A stretch of 6,352 nucleotides of DNA from DASVDK01 sp036381125 [NCBI: Thermodesulfobacteriota bacterium] (GTDB lineage: Bacteria; DASVDK01). This document shows positions 6,112-6,352 of the stretch, piece by piece; the first letter of the stretch is position 1; each line of letters starts with the position of its first letter. The DNA lies in the NCBI GenBank assembly GCA_036381125.1, contig DASVDK010000057.1:1-6352 (forward strand), read 5' to 3'. Under the pieces are notes generated by a model. That model was not told where the DNA came from. It saw only the letters and a program-made list of their open reading frames with translations, and did no database searches. A program made the position numbers and the translations under genes.

Positions 6112-6188
6112 CCCCCCCTCGTACGTCTCGAGATCAGCCTCCAATGGTAGCCGGAAGGGCCGGCGCTCGCACGAACCCCTCCCGCTCG
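6112..6188 (-). other. Spacer between partial USP gene and regulator gene
   Basis: This 77-bp gap holds a small hairpin (GCCGG at 6150-6154, CCGGC at 6160-6164, loop of 5) without a U-tract, and a G-rich ribosome binding site for the regulator next to 6111. A GG-N10-GC arrangement occurs around 6170-6185, but its flanking bases fit the sigma54 consensus poorly. No convincing promoter is visible, so the regulator may be transcribed with the USP gene before it or from a promoter not recognised here. Confidence 0.3.
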
Positions 6189-6352
6189 TCAGGCGCCGCG
6201 GACGAGGATGACCGTGCGATCGCTCCGCCGGAAGACCTCCTCGGCGGCGCTGCCGAGGAGGACCCGCTCGACGGCGGGGCGGGACCGGGTGGCCATGACG
6301 ATGAGGTCGGCGCCGACGTCCTGCGCCTCGGCGAGGATCTCCTCGGCCGGAT
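6189..6352 (-). CDS. Universal stress protein, C-terminal fragment with degenerate ATP loop (cut by window edge)
   Basis: The last 53 codons and the stop are inside the window; the start lies beyond base 6352. The fragment PAEEILAEAQ...ADLIVMATRS follows the USP pattern closely (helix, strand, loop, GS, AEEVF helix, terminal TVILVR strand), so family membership is clear. The nucleotide loop is unusual. Where ATP-binding USPs have G-x-x-G-9x-G-S, this one has A-T-R-S, nine residues, G-S, so the first two glycines are replaced by alanine and serine. From family knowledge this predicts weak or absent ATP binding, as in UspA-type members that do not bind ATP, but this is not proven. It ends 77 bp before the sigma54 regulator on the same strand and may be in its operon. 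It is distinct from the three USPs downstream of the kinase. Confidence 0.88.
   Translation of the reverse strand, partial: PAEEILAEAQDVGADLIVMATRSRPAVERVLLGSAAEEVFRRSDRTVILVRGA

Noticed and set aside
6112-6144. Upstream TTG start of the regulator
   Set aside because: It adds eleven residues before the receiver that fit no family pattern, while the ATG at 6111 directly follows a G-rich ribosome binding site and precedes the VLVIDDE strand.
4723-6150. A 475-codon plus-strand open frame opposite the NtrC-type regulator
   Set aside because: It covers the regulator gene almost exactly and has the same shadow composition and no domain signature.
6170-6185. GG-N10-GC spacing upstream of the regulator as a second sigma54 promoter
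   Set aside because: Only the GG and GC dinucleotides fit; the -24 element lacks TGGC and the -12 element lacks TTGC. In GC-rich DNA this spacing alone is frequent.

Overview
The window is very GC-rich (roughly 70% by eye), and every credible gene reads on the minus strand, so gene order runs from high to low coordinates. It carries a sigma54-type activator and a convincing sigma54 promoter. That points to a high-GC bacterium that uses sigma54, such as a deltaproteobacterial/myxococcal, Rokubacteria/Methylomirabilota, Acidobacteria or similar lineage. It argues against Actinobacteria, which lack sigma54. The lineage is an inference and is not resolved further.

Layout in transcription order: (1) the C-terminal end of a universal stress protein (USP) enters at the right edge, with an unusual degenerate nucleotide-binding loop. 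(2) About 77 bp later starts an NtrC-type response regulator (receiver, AAA+ with GAFTGA, Fis-type helix-turn-helix). (3) It overlaps by ATGA a 988-residue membrane-anchored hybrid-free sensor kinase with the order TM-TM-PAS-GAF-PAS-PAS-PAS-HisKA-HATPase. (4) A 222-bp intergenic region follows, with GC-rich stem-loops near the kinase stop, a perfect 9-bp inverted repeat, and a TGGC-N7-TTGCA sigma54 promoter. (5) A tight run of three USP genes follows (158, 149 and 151 residues). (6) At the left edge, the first 18 codons of what looks like a CBS-domain protein begin 45 bp after the last USP.

Most economical reading: this is a self-contained stress circuit. The kinase senses a signal, probably cytosolic and possibly oxygen/redox. 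It phosphorylates the NtrC-like activator, which drives sigma54-dependent expression of the usp-usp-usp-CBS operon immediately downstream. The inverted repeat lies about 75-103 bp upstream of the predicted transcription start, where an enhancer-binding protein would be expected to bind. The pieces are seen in the sequence; the regulatory link between them is inferred. No mobile element, RNA gene or CRISPR array was seen.
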